Assembly (NCBI GenBank): GCA_034104265.1
Contig: JAXEEE010000121.1
Span: 1 to 63,160 of the forward strand
Length of the DNA stretch: 63,160 nucleotides
Direction of reading: 5' to 3'
Source of the DNA: UBA11524 sp034104265
GTDB taxonomy: Bacteria > Bacillota > Clostridia > Christensenellales > Aristaeellaceae
Shown: in pieces, positions 16,273 to 25,639 of the stretch
How positions within the stretch are numbered: position 1 is the stretch's first letter
Layout of the letters: each line of letters starts with the position of its first letter
Translations under genes and position numbers: made by a program
Notes under the pieces: generated by a model
What the model was told of the DNA's origin: nothing
What the model saw: the letters and a program-made list of their open reading frames with translations, nothing else
Databases searched by the model: none

Positions 16273-18083
16273 ACGCAGGACGCGGTATGCAGGGAGGCAA
16301 CAGCCGGGGCACCGGCGCGCGGCCCCGCCAGCCCTCCGGCCAGGTGCTGCGCAAGCTGTGGCGGTACCTGGCCCGCTACCGGTGGCTGATTGTATCAGCC
16401 TGTCTGCTGAGCGTGGTGTGCAACGTGCTGACGCTGCTCACCCCCAAGCTCTCCGGCGCGGCCATCGACGCGATCATCCCGGGCAATGTAAACTTCCCCG
16501 TGGTGGTACGGTACGTGATCCTGATGGTGATCCTGGCGGCGGTATCGGCGGGGCTGTCCTGGCTGCTGTCCGCGATGATGATCCACCTGTCCCGCAGCGT
16601 GGTCAAGCAGATGCGCGGCGATCTGTTCGACCATCTGACCCGGCTGCCGGTGAGCTTTTTCGACACCCACCAAACCGGCGATGTGATCTCCATCCTGTCC
16701 TATGATGTAGACACCGTGGGTTCCTCCATTTCCACCGACCTGACGCAGATTCTCACCAGCCTGATCACCGTGGTGGGCAGCTTCTCCATGATGGTCACCA
16801 TCTCCCCCGTGCTGCTGATCATCTTCGCGTTCACCATCCCCGCCTCTATCCTCTTTACCAAACACCGCTCCAGGGTGGTGCGGCCCCTGTTCAGCGCCCG
16901 CTCCCGGATGCTGGGCCGGCTCAACGGCTACAACGAGGAGACCGTCTCGGGGCTGAAGACCATCCGCGCCTATCATCAGGAGGAGGAGTTCAACAGGCGC
17001 TTCGCCGAGCATAACGAGAACGCCACCACCGCCACCTGGCGTGCCGACCACTACGCCACCATGACCGGCCCCACCGTGAACCTGATCAACAACCTGTCCA
17101 TGTCCCTGGTGAGCGTGTTCGGCTCCATCCTGTATATGGCGGGGGGCATTACCCTGGGCGGGGTCAGCTCCTTCGTGCTGTACTCCCGCAAATTCTCCGG
17201 CCCCATCAACGAGTTCGCCAACATTCTCTCCGAGCTGCAGTCCGCCCTGGCCGCCGCCGAGCGGGTGCTGGGCCTGATCGACCTGGAGGTGGAGCCGGAG
17301 GACGATCCCGGCGCGAAGGATCTGGCAGGCTGCGAGGGACGGATCACCTTCCGGGACGTATCCTTCGGCTACATCCCGGAAACCACCGTGCTGCACCACA
17401 TCGGCTTCACCGCCGAGCCGGGCAAAACCATCGCCATTGTGGGCGAAACAGGCTGCGGCAAGACCACGCTGATCAACCTGCTCATGCGCTTCTACGACGT
17501 GAGCGAGGGCGCGATTCTCCTGGACGGACAGGACATCCGCACCCTGACCCGCGCAAGCCTGCGCAGGCAGTTCACCATGGTGCTGCAGGACACCTGGCTC
17601 TTTGACGGCACAGTGTATGAGAACATCGCCTACGCCCGGCCCGACGCCACCCGGGAGGAGGTGATCGCTGTCGCCAAGGCCGCCCACATTCACGACATGA
17701 TTCTCTCCCTGCCCCAGGGCTACGACACCATTGTCACCGGCAGCGGCGGCAGTATCAGCAAGGGGCAGAAGCAGCTGATGACCATCGCCCGGGCCATGCT
17801 GCTGGACGCCCGCATCCTCATCCTGGACGAGGCCACCTCCAACGTGGACACCCGCACCGAGCATCTCATCCGGGACGCCATGCTGGCCCTGCAAAAGGGC
17901 CGCACCAGCTTCATCATCGCCCACCGGCTCAGCACCATCGTGGGCGCGGACGAGATCCTGGTCATGGACAAGGGCCGCATTGTGGAGCGGGGCAGCCACC
18001 GGGAGCTGCTGGAGCGGGGCGGGGTCTACGCCGCCATGTACAACGCCCAGTTCGACCTGCCGGAAGCCGCACAGACCGCGTGA
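16269..18083 (+). CDS. ABC exporter half-transporter, catalytic subunit
   Basis: 604 residues. A flexible Gly/Arg-rich N-terminal tail of about 25 residues precedes six membrane helices; the ATPase domain has Walker A GETGCGKTT, Walker B ILILDEATSNVD with the catalytic Glu, H-loop AHRLS, and a degenerate signature SISKGQKQ. Together with the Asp-substituted Walker B of the partner this places one dead and one active ATP site in the heterodimer, as in BmrCD/TM287-288. Start follows GGGAGGTG and overlaps the partner's stop. Confidence 0.93.
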   Translation: MNAGRGMQGGNSRGTGARPRQPSGQVLRKLWRYLARYRWLIVSACLLSVVCNVLTLLTPKLSGAAIDAIIPGNVNFPVVVRYVILMVILAAVSAGLSWLLSAMMIHLSRSVVKQMRGDLFDHLTRLPVSFFDTHQTGDVISILSYDVDTVGSSISTDLTQILTSLITVVGSFSMMVTISPVLLIIFAFTIPASILFTKHRSRVVRPLFSARSRMLGRLNGYNEETVSGLKTIRAYHQEEEFNRRFAEHNENATTATWRADHYATMTGPTVNLINNLSMSLVSVFGSILYMAGGITLGGVSSFVLYSRKFSGPINEFANILSELQSALAAAERVLGLIDLEVEPEDDPGAKDLAGCEGRITFRDVSFGYIPETTVLHHIGFTAEPGKTIAIVGETGCGKTTLINLLMRFYDVSEGAILLDGQDIRTLTRASLRRQFTMVLQDTWLFDGTVYENIAYARPDATREEVIAVAKAAHIHDMILSLPQGYDTIVTGSGGSISKGQKQLMTIARAMLLDARILILDEATSNVDTRTEHLIRDAMLALQKGRTSFIIAHRLSTIVGADEILVMDKGRIVERGSHRELLERGGVYAAMYNAQFDLPEAAQTA

Positions 18084-18099
18084 CCCCTCCGCATCCCAT

Positions 18100-18145
18100 C
18101 GCCCTCCCGTGCCTTCACCCGGCCTGCGGGAGGGCGTTCTTTTCC
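18100..18145 (+). terminator. Intrinsic terminator of the ABC exporter operon
   Basis: Perfect 10-bp stem CGCCCTCCCG/CGGGAGGGCG (18100-18109 with 18127-18136) followed by TTCTTTT. Confidence 0.9.
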
Positions 18146-18151
18146 GCCTTT

Positions 18152-18182
18152 GTTGACACATCAACGCCGCCGATGCTATAAT
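18152..18182 (+). promoter_or_regulatory. Promoter and dyad of the second MarR gene
   Basis: TTGACA (18153-18158), 18-bp spacer, TATAAT (18177-18182). The -35 is embedded in the dyad GTTGA-N4-TCAAC (18152-18165), a probable autorepressor site. Confidence 0.75.
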
Positions 18183-18210
18183 GACCCCATCGAATGGAAG
18201 GGGTGGCTGC

Positions 18211-18672
18211 ATGCTTCAGCGGTTCGAGACCTTCGTGACGGGCATCACCACGTGCTACAAGTGCATCCAGCGCATCAAGAGCATGGAAATGACGGAATTC
18301 GGCCTGAAGGGCGCGCATGTGATGTGCCTGTTTTTCCTCCATCACAACCCGGAGGGGCTGACCGCCGCGCAGCTGTGCCAGCTGTGCGAGGAGGACAAGG
18401 CCGCCATTTCCCGCACGGTGGCGCTTTTGCAGGAAAAGGGCTATGTGGAGGCGACGGACAGGCGTTACCGTGCCGCGCTGCACCTGACGGAGGCCGGTCA
18501 AGCCATCGCCCGGCGGATTGACGGGCTGATTGCCCGGTGGGTGGAGCTGGGCAGCACGGGGCTGCCGGAGGCGGATCGGGCGGCGTTCTACCGGTCGCTG
18601 GAGATCATCGCGGGCAACCTGCATGAGGCGGTCAGCCAGGGCAAGGGCTTCTCCCTGACCGGGGAAGGATGA
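18211..18672 (+). CDS. MarR-family transcriptional regulator
   Basis: 153 residues from ATG 18211, placed eight bases after GAAGGGG; ten extra upstream codons would start inside the -10 box. Winged helix at LTAAQLCQLCEEDKAAISR and the wing after EATDRRYR. Cys-rich N-terminal helix (TTCYKCIQR) and further cysteines could make it redox- or metal-responsive, which is inference. It is followed three bases later by the putative immunity protein gene. Confidence 0.88.
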   Translation: MLQRFETFVTGITTCYKCIQRIKSMEMTEFGLKGAHVMCLFFLHHNPEGLTAAQLCQLCEEDKAAISRTVALLQEKGYVEATDRRYRAALHLTEAGQAIARRIDGLIARWVELGSTGLPEADRAAFYRSLEIIAGNLHEAVSQGKGFSLTGEG

Positions 18673-18675
18673 CCC

Positions 18676-19272
18676 ATGGACATGACCGATGTCCGCACAC
18701 ATTACCGCCGGGGCAACCGGCTGCTATTCAGCCGGGAGAGCGCGTGTCTGCAGGAGCTGCTTGGGTTCATGCGGCAGGAGAGCCGCCGGACGCTGGTATG
18801 CTGGGCGCTGAATTGCGCCGGGCGGCCCGTGGCGCTGCTGTCCGCACGCTATCCGGAGGACGACCGTCCCCGGGAGGCGCTGCGCCTGTCGCGCCTGTGG
18901 GCGGAGGGTGCGGTGAAGATGCCCCTGGCCCGGCAGGCCATATTGCTGGTACACGCCATGGCCAGAGATGCTCGCACCCCGACAGACGAGGCCCTGTGCC
19001 ACGCCGTGGGCCAGGGATGCTCCACCGTCCATGCGGAGGATCACGCCATCGGCCTTGCGCTGTACGAATTGACCGCCATCGTCCGGGAGCAGGGCCTGGA
19101 CAGCTGCGAAGCCGCCGTCCAGGCGCGCATTGCGGCATATACGGCCTGTCTGGCTGAAAGCCGCATGGCTGCCGAAGCCCCCGGCCATCCCTGGGCCGAC
19201 TTTCTCATGAAGGCCGACGGCCCCAACCGGGAGCAGCGGCGATACGAAAGGATCTTATCATCCCGGCGATGA
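18676..19272 (+). CDS. Putative immunity protein (Imm5-like)
   Basis: 198 residues, all-helical and Ala/Arg/Glu-rich. The pattern of WALNCAGRPVALL, DDRPREALRLSRLWAEGAVKM and VHAEDHAIGLALYEL matches the family annotated as putative immunity protein (Imm5-like), predicted from toxin loci to neutralise polymorphic toxins. No toxin gene lies nearby; it is paired with a MarR regulator instead. Function is therefore unproven and the family name may mislead. Confidence 0.7.
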   Translation: MDMTDVRTHYRRGNRLLFSRESACLQELLGFMRQESRRTLVCWALNCAGRPVALLSARYPEDDRPREALRLSRLWAEGAVKMPLARQAILLVHAMARDARTPTDEALCHAVGQGCSTVHAEDHAIGLALYELTAIVREQGLDSCEAAVQARIAAYTACLAESRMAAEAPGHPWADFLMKADGPNREQRRYERILSSRR

Positions 19273-19281
19273 ATCGTTGCA

Positions 19282-19310
19282 CGTCCCCCGAAGCGGGGGC
19301 GTTTTTCTTT
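19282..19310 (+). terminator. Intrinsic terminator
   Basis: CCCCCG/CGGGGG hairpin with AAG loop followed by TTTTTCTTTT, ten bases after the immunity-like gene. Confidence 0.85.
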
Positions 19311-19434
19311 TGTTCGGCCACAGCCCGCCGGGCCATTCCGCACAAAAAATGCTGATGGAAGGTTTACCCCGGGAGGATGTTGTGATAAACTATCCTCAGC
19401 GACCCTGTACAACTGATTCAGGAGGATTATTCCC

Positions 19435-21480
19435 ATGACAACCGCATTTCCCCTGCCCGGCCTGCAGCTGGGCGTGTGCTATTACCCCGAGCATTGGGAC
19501 CGGAGCCTCTGGCAGGACGACCTCCAGCGGATGAAGGCCGCGGGCATCCGGGTGATCCGCGTGGGCGAGTTTGCCTGGAGCAAGTTTGAGCCCACGGAGG
19601 GTGTGTTCACCTATGATTTCTTCGATGACTTCCTTGCCCTGTGCAGGGAGGAGGGCATGCAGGTGATCTTCGGCACGCCCACCGCCACCCCGCCCGCCTG
19701 GCTGACGGAGAAGTACCCCGAGTGCCTCAACGCCTTCATGGACGGGACGCTCATGCGCCACGGCTCCCGGCGGCACTACAACTACAATGCGCCCCGCTAT
19801 CAGGAGCTGTGCGCCCGCATTGTGGAGAAGATCGCCCGCCGCTACGGCCAGCATCCGGCCATTGTGGGCTGGCAGATTGACAACGAGTTCAACTGCGAGG
19901 CCAACGAGTTCTACTCCGAGGCGGATAGCGAGGCCTTCCGGCTGTTCCTGCGGGACAAATATGGCTCCCTCGATCAGCTGAACCAGGCCTGGGGCACGGT
20001 GTTCTGGAACCAGGAATACACCGACTGGCAGCAGGTGTACGTTCCCCGGCCCACCCCCACAGGCGCGCACAATCCCCATCAGGAGCTGGACTACCGCCGC
20101 TTCATTGCTGACAGCGTGAACGCCTTCTGCCGTATGCAGGCGGAAATCCTCCGCCGCCATGTGGACGGGCGCATGTTCATCACCACCAACGGCATGTTCG
20201 GGCATATCGACAACCACCGCATGACCGAGGAATGCCTGGATACCTACACCTACGATTCCTACCCCAACTTCGGCTTCCCCCTGGACGGCTCCTTCCGCCC
20301 TGACAGCCTCAATGACCGCAAGTGGTCCCGGAACCTGACGGAGGTGCGCAGCATCTGCCCGCACTTCGGCATCATGGAGCAGCAGTCCGGCCCCAACGGC
20401 TGGGTCAATCGCATGGAAGGCCCCGCGCCCCGTCCCGGGCAGATGACCCTGTGGGCCATGCAGAGCATCGCCCACGGCGCGGACTATGTCAGCTTCTTCC
20501 GCTGGCGTACCTGCACCTTTGGCACGGAGATGTACTGGCACGGCATCCTGGACTACGACAACCGGGACAACCGCCGCCTGGCCGAGGTGCGCCGCATCCA
20601 CGCCATGACGGAGAAGCTCCAGCCTGTAGCCGGGGCGGACAGCGCAGCGGCCTTCGCCCTGGTGCGGGACTACGACAATCAGTGGGACGCGGAGATCGAC
20701 GCATGGCACCGGCGGGTGCTGACCCCCAGCGAGAAGGCCGTGTTCGAGACCGCCCAGCGCACCCACACCCCCTACGACATGCTCTTCCTCCGGGAAAACA
20801 CCACGGTGGAGCAGCTGCTGCGCTACCCCGTGCTGCTCGCCCCGCACCAGGTCATGCTGACCCAGGCCCAGGCTGATCTCCTGACCGCCTATGCGGAGCA
20901 GGGCGGCACGCTGATCGTCGGCTGCCGCACTGGGCAGAAGGACGGCCGGGGCCATTGCGTCATGGCGCCCATGCCGGGGGCGCTGTCCACCGCCACGGGG
21001 ACGCAGGTGAAGGACTTCACCTTCTGCAGTCCCGCCGAGGATCCCATCACCGCCGACTGGGACGGCACGCCCCTCGACATGCCCGTGTTCAACGATGTAC
21101 TGGAAGCCCTCCCCGGGGCGACGGTGCTGGCCCGCTACGCCTCCGGCTACTACAAGGGTGAGGCCGCGCTGGTGGAGAACCGGGTGGGCCGTGGACGGGT
21201 GCTGCACCTTGGCGCGTGCTTCTCCCGGGAGAACCTGACCCGGCTGCTGGCCTACGCGGGCTGCCTGTCCCCCTGGGCGGACACGGTATCCCTGCCCGAG
21301 GGCGTGGAGCTGACCGTCCGGGAGAAGGACGGCGTGCGGTATCTGTTCCTGCTCAATTACATGTCGCAGCCCCAGGAGGTTGTTTTCCACCATCCCGTCA
21401 CTTCCCTGCTGACAGGCGAAAGGCTGGAAGCCACCGTCACCCTGGAGGCTTACCAGGCGGAGGTTGTGACGCTGGCGTAA
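19435..21480 (+). CDS. Beta-galactosidase, GH42
   Basis: 681 residues, the usual GH42 size. N terminus LGVCYYPEHWD, acid/base Glu in WQIDNE (Glu151), nucleophile Glu in FGIMEQ (Glu315), then the trimerisation and C-terminal beta domains. No signal peptide, so it acts in the cytoplasm on imported galactosides. First gene of a four-gene run with rhamnogalacturonan lyase, suggesting galactosyl side groups of pectin as substrate. A weak promoter TTTACC-17-TAAACT precedes it; AGGAGG before ATG. Confidence 0.93.
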   Translation: MTTAFPLPGLQLGVCYYPEHWDRSLWQDDLQRMKAAGIRVIRVGEFAWSKFEPTEGVFTYDFFDDFLALCREEGMQVIFGTPTATPPAWLTEKYPECLNAFMDGTLMRHGSRRHYNYNAPRYQELCARIVEKIARRYGQHPAIVGWQIDNEFNCEANEFYSEADSEAFRLFLRDKYGSLDQLNQAWGTVFWNQEYTDWQQVYVPRPTPTGAHNPHQELDYRRFIADSVNAFCRMQAEILRRHVDGRMFITTNGMFGHIDNHRMTEECLDTYTYDSYPNFGFPLDGSFRPDSLNDRKWSRNLTEVRSICPHFGIMEQQSGPNGWVNRMEGPAPRPGQMTLWAMQSIAHGADYVSFFRWRTCTFGTEMYWHGILDYDNRDNRRLAEVRRIHAMTEKLQPVAGADSAAAFALVRDYDNQWDAEIDAWHRRVLTPSEKAVFETAQRTHTPYDMLFLRENTTVEQLLRYPVLLAPHQVMLTQAQADLLTAYAEQGGTLIVGCRTGQKDGRGHCVMAPMPGALSTATGTQVKDFTFCSPAEDPITADWDGTPLDMPVFNDVLEALPGATVLARYASGYYKGEAALVENRVGRGRVLHLGACFSRENLTRLLAYAGCLSPWADTVSLPEGVELTVREKDGVRYLFLLNYMSQPQEVVFHHPVTSLLTGERLEATVTLEAYQAEVVTLA

Positions 21481-21495
21481 AGGAGGGACTGTATC

Positions 21496-23934
21496 ATGAA
21501 CATCCGACTGCTGCACCAGGACGCACAGTCCTGCACCGTTGCCTGGGATGAAGTCCCCGGCGCGTCCGCCTACCGGCTGTGCTGGTCCGACCGGGAGACG
21601 GACTGTGCCTGCTACAAGCGTCTGCCCACCCGGGCGGAGACGTCCTGCGTTTTCCGCCGGGTCACCGACCGGCCCTACCGCCTGCGGACAGAGGCCCTCG
21701 ACGCTGCCGGGCGGGTGACCGCCGTCTCCGATGAGCTGGTCACGCCGGTGCATCATGTGCCCGCGCCCCAGCTGGAGAAGCTGAACCGGGGGCTGGTGGC
21801 CGTCCGCGCCGCCACAGGCGTGTTCCTGTCCTGGCGGCTGATGCGGGAGGAAGCCCTCTCCGCCACCCGGGAGGCCCTGCAGGGCGCGGACTTCCGCGTG
21901 TACCGTAACGGCGAAGCCATCGCCACCGTACATGACAGCTGCAACTATATCGACCCCGAAGGCTGCGACACGGACGAGTACGCCGTGGCGGCGATCCTCC
22001 ATGGCGTGGAGGAAGCCCCCTGCGCCCCGGTGCGCGTGTGGGAGAAGGGCTACTACGACCTGCCCCTGCAGATTCCCGAGGGCGGCGTGACCCCCGCTGG
22101 CCAGCCTTTCACCTACACCGCCAACGATATGTCCGTGGGCGATGTGGACGGCGACGGGGAGATGGAGTACATCGTCAAGTGGGATCCCACCAACAGCCAG
22201 GACGTGTCCATCAAGGGCTACACGGGCCGGTGCCTGATCGACTGCTACCGGCTGAACGGCACGCTCCTGTGGCGGCTGGACATGGGCCCCAACATCCGCG
22301 CCGGCGCGCACTACACCCAGTTCATGGTCTACGACTTCGATGGGGACGGCAGGGCGGAAATGTCCGTCAAGACTGCGCCGGGCACCGTCATGACCCGCTA
22401 CAACCCCGACGGCTCCGTGCTGAGCCGTGCCTTTGTCACCATGCCGCAAAGCGACCTGGACGCGGGCTGGTCCCACGAGGACAACTATGTCTGCTCGGCG
22501 GAAGCCTACCGCGCCCATGTGGCGGACATGTTTGAGGGCTGGCACCGTCACCCGGAGGTAGTGCGTGGTCAGTGGCCCGCCACGCTGGAGGCTTGCTTCG
22601 GCATTCCGCAGCGGTATGATTATCCCCTCGCCCGGCCTGACGCAGAGGCTCTGGCGGACTATTTCATTCGCGAGTACGCCCCTGCCCGCTCCCCCCGCAA
22701 TGAACTGTGGAAGTTCGAGGGTTTCATCTATGACGGACCGGAGTACCTGACCATGTTCGCCGGGGACGGCCGGGAGATCGAGACGATCCCCTTCCCCTTC
22801 CCCCGGGTGGACGATGGCCTCATGTGGGGCGACTACGCCTGGAACCGCATCGAGCCCTGCAACCGGGTGGATCGGTTCCTGTCGGGCGTGGCGTACCTGG
22901 ACGGGGCGCATCCCTCGCTGATTGTCTGCCGGGGCTACTACACCCGCACCTGCATCGCCGCCTACGACCTGCACGGCGGGGCCCATCATCTGCGCTGGCA
23001 GATCGACAGCGGATTCCTGCCCATGGTCAATCCCTTCCGCATTACCCCCGAGGACAGCCAGGACGGCACGGATCCCGTGTATGGGTGCATCGCCCGGCAG
23101 GGGAACCACAGCCTGTCCTGCGCGGATGTGGACGGCGACGGCTGCATGGAGATCATCTACGGCGCGGCCTGCATCGACCATGACGGCAGCGTCAAGTACA
23201 GCGCGACGGGCCTGCTCCCTGATGGCCGCCGGGCCAAGCTGGGTCACGGGGACTCCATGCATGTGGCGGACATCGACCCGGACGTGCCGGGGCTGGAGGT
23301 TTTCAACGTGTTCGAGGAAGGCCGCTTCGCCCCCTACGGCTTTGCGCTGCGGGACGCGGAGACGGGCGCAGTCCGCTTCGGCGAATACCACGAGGGCGAC
23401 CTGGGCCGCTGCATGATCGGCGACGTGGCCGAGGGCGTGCGGGGCCTGCAGGTGTGGAGCAAGGGCATGTTCGACTGCAAGGGCAACCGGCTCGACCTGC
23501 CCGAACCCTCCACCAACGCCCGCATCTACTGGATGGGCGACCTGACCACGCAGGTCACCGACACCCCCGACTACCTCCACTCCGCCAAGACCGGCCGGAT
23601 CTGCGACCTGCGCCGTGGCGTGATCCTGGAGCCGGAGGGCACCCTGACCAACAACGGCACCAAGGGCAATCCCTGCCTGATCGCGGATATCTTCGGGGAC
23701 TTCCGGGAGGAGCTGCTTTTGCGCCTCAGTGACAGCAGCTCCATCCGCATTTACACCAGTACCGACCTGACCCACCATAAGCTACCCACCCTCCTGCACG
23801 ATCCGCAGTACCGCTGCGGCGTGGCCTGGCAGAACAACTGCTACAATCAGCCGGTGTATCCCTCGTTCTACTACGCCTCGGACATGGACTTCCGCCAGGT
23901 GTACCCCTGGCTGGGCAGCCCGGAGGAAGCATAA
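21496..23934 (+). CDS. Rhamnogalacturonan lyase, PL11
   Basis: 812 residues. An N-terminal fibronectin-III-like part (about 1-180) precedes the eight-bladed PL11 propeller, whose Ca-binding loops are visible as DVDGDGEMEY, DFDGDGRAEM and DVDGDGCMEI. It cleaves the rhamnose-galacturonate backbone of rhamnogalacturonan-I by beta-elimination. There is no signal peptide, so it seems to act on imported oligosaccharides, like the intracellular-type YesX rather than secreted YesW. Follows the GH42 gene by 15 bases with AAAGGAGG. Confidence 0.92.
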   Translation: MNIRLLHQDAQSCTVAWDEVPGASAYRLCWSDRETDCACYKRLPTRAETSCVFRRVTDRPYRLRTEALDAAGRVTAVSDELVTPVHHVPAPQLEKLNRGLVAVRAATGVFLSWRLMREEALSATREALQGADFRVYRNGEAIATVHDSCNYIDPEGCDTDEYAVAAILHGVEEAPCAPVRVWEKGYYDLPLQIPEGGVTPAGQPFTYTANDMSVGDVDGDGEMEYIVKWDPTNSQDVSIKGYTGRCLIDCYRLNGTLLWRLDMGPNIRAGAHYTQFMVYDFDGDGRAEMSVKTAPGTVMTRYNPDGSVLSRAFVTMPQSDLDAGWSHEDNYVCSAEAYRAHVADMFEGWHRHPEVVRGQWPATLEACFGIPQRYDYPLARPDAEALADYFIREYAPARSPRNELWKFEGFIYDGPEYLTMFAGDGREIETIPFPFPRVDDGLMWGDYAWNRIEPCNRVDRFLSGVAYLDGAHPSLIVCRGYYTRTCIAAYDLHGGAHHLRWQIDSGFLPMVNPFRITPEDSQDGTDPVYGCIARQGNHSLSCADVDGDGCMEIIYGAACIDHDGSVKYSATGLLPDGRRAKLGHGDSMHVADIDPDVPGLEVFNVFEEGRFAPYGFALRDAETGAVRFGEYHEGDLGRCMIGDVAEGVRGLQVWSKGMFDCKGNRLDLPEPSTNARIYWMGDLTTQVTDTPDYLHSAKTGRICDLRRGVILEPEGTLTNNGTKGNPCLIADIFGDFREELLLRLSDSSSIRIYTSTDLTHHKLPTLLHDPQYRCGVAWQNNCYNQPVYPSFYYASDMDFRQVYPWLGSPEEA

Positions 23935-23963
23935 CCCATCATCAAGGAAGAAGGCATACAGCC

Positions 23964-24683
23964 ATGCAGGATACCCTGAAGCTGCGCGACAGCCGCGTGA
24001 AGATGATCGCCCACCGGGGCGTCAGCGGCCTGGAGCGCGAGAACACCGCCGCAGCCTTCGTCGCTGCGGGCAACCGCTCCTATTGGGGCATTGAGACGGA
24101 TGTGCACCGCACTGCCGACGGGGCCTACGTCATCATCCATGACGACGACACCCACCGCGTGGCGGATGTGGACATGCCGGTGGAGGGCTCGACCCTTACG
24201 CAGCTGCAGGCCCTGACCCTGCGGGACATGGATGGCCTGCCCCGGCGGGATCTGGTACTACCCCTTCTGCCGGAATACAGCCGGATCTGCCGCAAGTACG
24301 GCAAGGTCAGCGTGCTGGAGCTGAAGAACCACTTCTCCCCGGAGCAGGTGTCGGAGATCGTGGCCATCGTCCGGAAGGCGGGCTGGCTCAGAGAGACGGT
24401 GTTCATCTCCTTCGACCTGGAGAACCTGATCAGTCTGCGCCGGCTGCTGCCGGATCAGCCCGCCCAGTACCTGGTCTGCCGGGAAACGCCCGATCTGCTG
24501 GACACGCTGACCCGCTACTGCCTTGACCTGGACATGGACTACACCGCCCTGACCCCCGATCTGGTGCAGCGGGTACATGCGGCGGGCCACCTGGTCAACG
24601 TGTGGACGGTAAACGAGCTTGACGACGCCCGGCGGCTGGCGGACTGGGGCGTGGACTACATCACCAGCAACATCATTGAATGA
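23964..24683 (+). CDS. Glycerophosphodiester phosphodiesterase family protein
   Basis: 239 residues. TIM-barrel GDPD signature: AHRGVSGLERENT (about 16-28), IETDVHRTADG and the IHDDDTHR catalytic loop; C-terminal NVWTVN and GVDYITSN are also typical. Normally hydrolyses glycerophosphodiesters to glycerol-3-phosphate. Its place behind the rhamnogalacturonan lyase in one operon suggests a different sugar-phosphate or phosphodiester-decorated substrate, which is inference. Confidence 0.9.
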   Translation: MQDTLKLRDSRVKMIAHRGVSGLERENTAAAFVAAGNRSYWGIETDVHRTADGAYVIIHDDDTHRVADVDMPVEGSTLTQLQALTLRDMDGLPRRDLVLPLLPEYSRICRKYGKVSVLELKNHFSPEQVSEIVAIVRKAGWLRETVFISFDLENLISLRRLLPDQPAQYLVCRETPDLLDTLTRYCLDLDMDYTALTPDLVQRVHAAGHLVNVWTVNELDDARRLADWGVDYITSNIIE

Positions 24684-24710
24684 CCCCACCGGGCCGAGGA
24701 GGAGATTCCC

Positions 24711-25478
24711 ATGAGCATCATTGACTTTCACACCCATCCGCTGCTGACGGCGGAGCAGAATTTCTGCTTCTACCCGGACACCGTTCCCGACACGCCCCAG
24801 GGCATGCGCGAACAGCTGCTTGCCAGCGGCGTGACCCACATCTGCGGCAGCGTGCTGCGGGCAGATCGCAGCTTCGACATGCAGGAGCTGAACGACGCCG
24901 CCCTGACCCTGCGGGACAAGCTGGGTGATTTCTACACGCCGGGCTTCCACATCCATCCCGGGCAAACGGAGGCCTCCCTGGCGGAGATCCGCCGCATGGA
25001 CGAGGCAGGGGTGAAGCTCATCGGCGAGCTTGTGCCCTACATGCACGGCTGGAACAACTTTGCCCAGCGCACCTGGGTGGAGGAGCTGAACGTCCTCCTG
25101 GACGATGCGCAGCGGCGGGGCATGGTGTTCAGCTACCACACCATCTGGGACTGGCCCCTGGAGCCGGTGATCGCCGCGCATCCGGACATGGCCTTTGTGG
25201 CGGCCCATCCCGGCGAGCGTGAGAGCGTGGAGAAGCATATTGAGCGCATGCGCCGCTATGACAACGCGTACCTTGATCTGTCCGGCACGGGCATCTTCCG
25301 CTTCGGCAGCATCCGGTATTTGGTGAATCAGGTGGGCGCGGACAGGATCCTCTTCGGCACGGACTACCCCATCTGCAACCCGGACATGTACATTCACGCA
25401 GTGCTGGGCGAGCACCTGGGTGATGCTGTGGAGCAAAAGATTTTCCACGACAACGCCGCCCGGCTGCTGGGGCTGTAA
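24711..25478 (+). CDS. Amidohydrolase-family metal-dependent hydrolase
   Basis: 255 residues. N-terminal IIDFHTHP metal site, further metal ligands at FHIHPG, SYHT and AAHPGE, and the terminal LFGTDYPI with the catalytic Asp: the amidohydrolase-related (PF04909-like) TIM barrel. Substrate unknown; lactonase or decarboxylase activity on a sugar acid would fit the pectin context. Last gene of the operon, GAGGAGGAG before ATG. Confidence 0.88.
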   Translation: MSIIDFHTHPLLTAEQNFCFYPDTVPDTPQGMREQLLASGVTHICGSVLRADRSFDMQELNDAALTLRDKLGDFYTPGFHIHPGQTEASLAEIRRMDEAGVKLIGELVPYMHGWNNFAQRTWVEELNVLLDDAQRRGMVFSYHTIWDWPLEPVIAAHPDMAFVAAHPGERESVEKHIERMRRYDNAYLDLSGTGIFRFGSIRYLVNQVGADRILFGTDYPICNPDMYIHAVLGEHLGDAVEQKIFHDNAARLLGL

Positions 25479-25497
25479 GCCGTCTTTTGCCGTTGCA

Positions 25498-25530
25498 CAA
25501 AAAAAGTGGCTCTGGCCACTTTTTTGTTTT
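25498..25530 (+). terminator. Intrinsic terminator of the GH42-PL11 operon
   Basis: AAAAAGTGGC/GCCACTTTTT (25501-25510 with 25515-25524), tetraloop TCTG, T-rich on both sides, so it can act in both directions. Confidence 0.88.
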
Positions 25531-25554
25531 GCCTGCATAAGCCATTGCCCCCGG

Positions 25555-25602
25555 TAAACAAAAACGCTGCGGGAAGGCGTCATGCTCCGTCCTCCCGCAA
25601 CG
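25555..25602 (-). terminator. Intrinsic terminator of the MarR gene
   Basis: Near-perfect stem of about 14 pairs (25565-25579 with 25588-25602, core TGCGGGA/TCCCGCA), followed on the minus strand by GTTTTTGTTT. Confidence 0.75.
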
Positions 25603-25639
25603 TATACAAGGTTTTGTGGGCTGATGTCCACTGCCCTGC

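Noticed and set aside
19396..23778. 1460-codon minus-strand ORF
   Set aside because: It is antisense to GH42 and PL11 genes with clear catalytic motifs and ribosome sites; its composition is that of a shadow frame.
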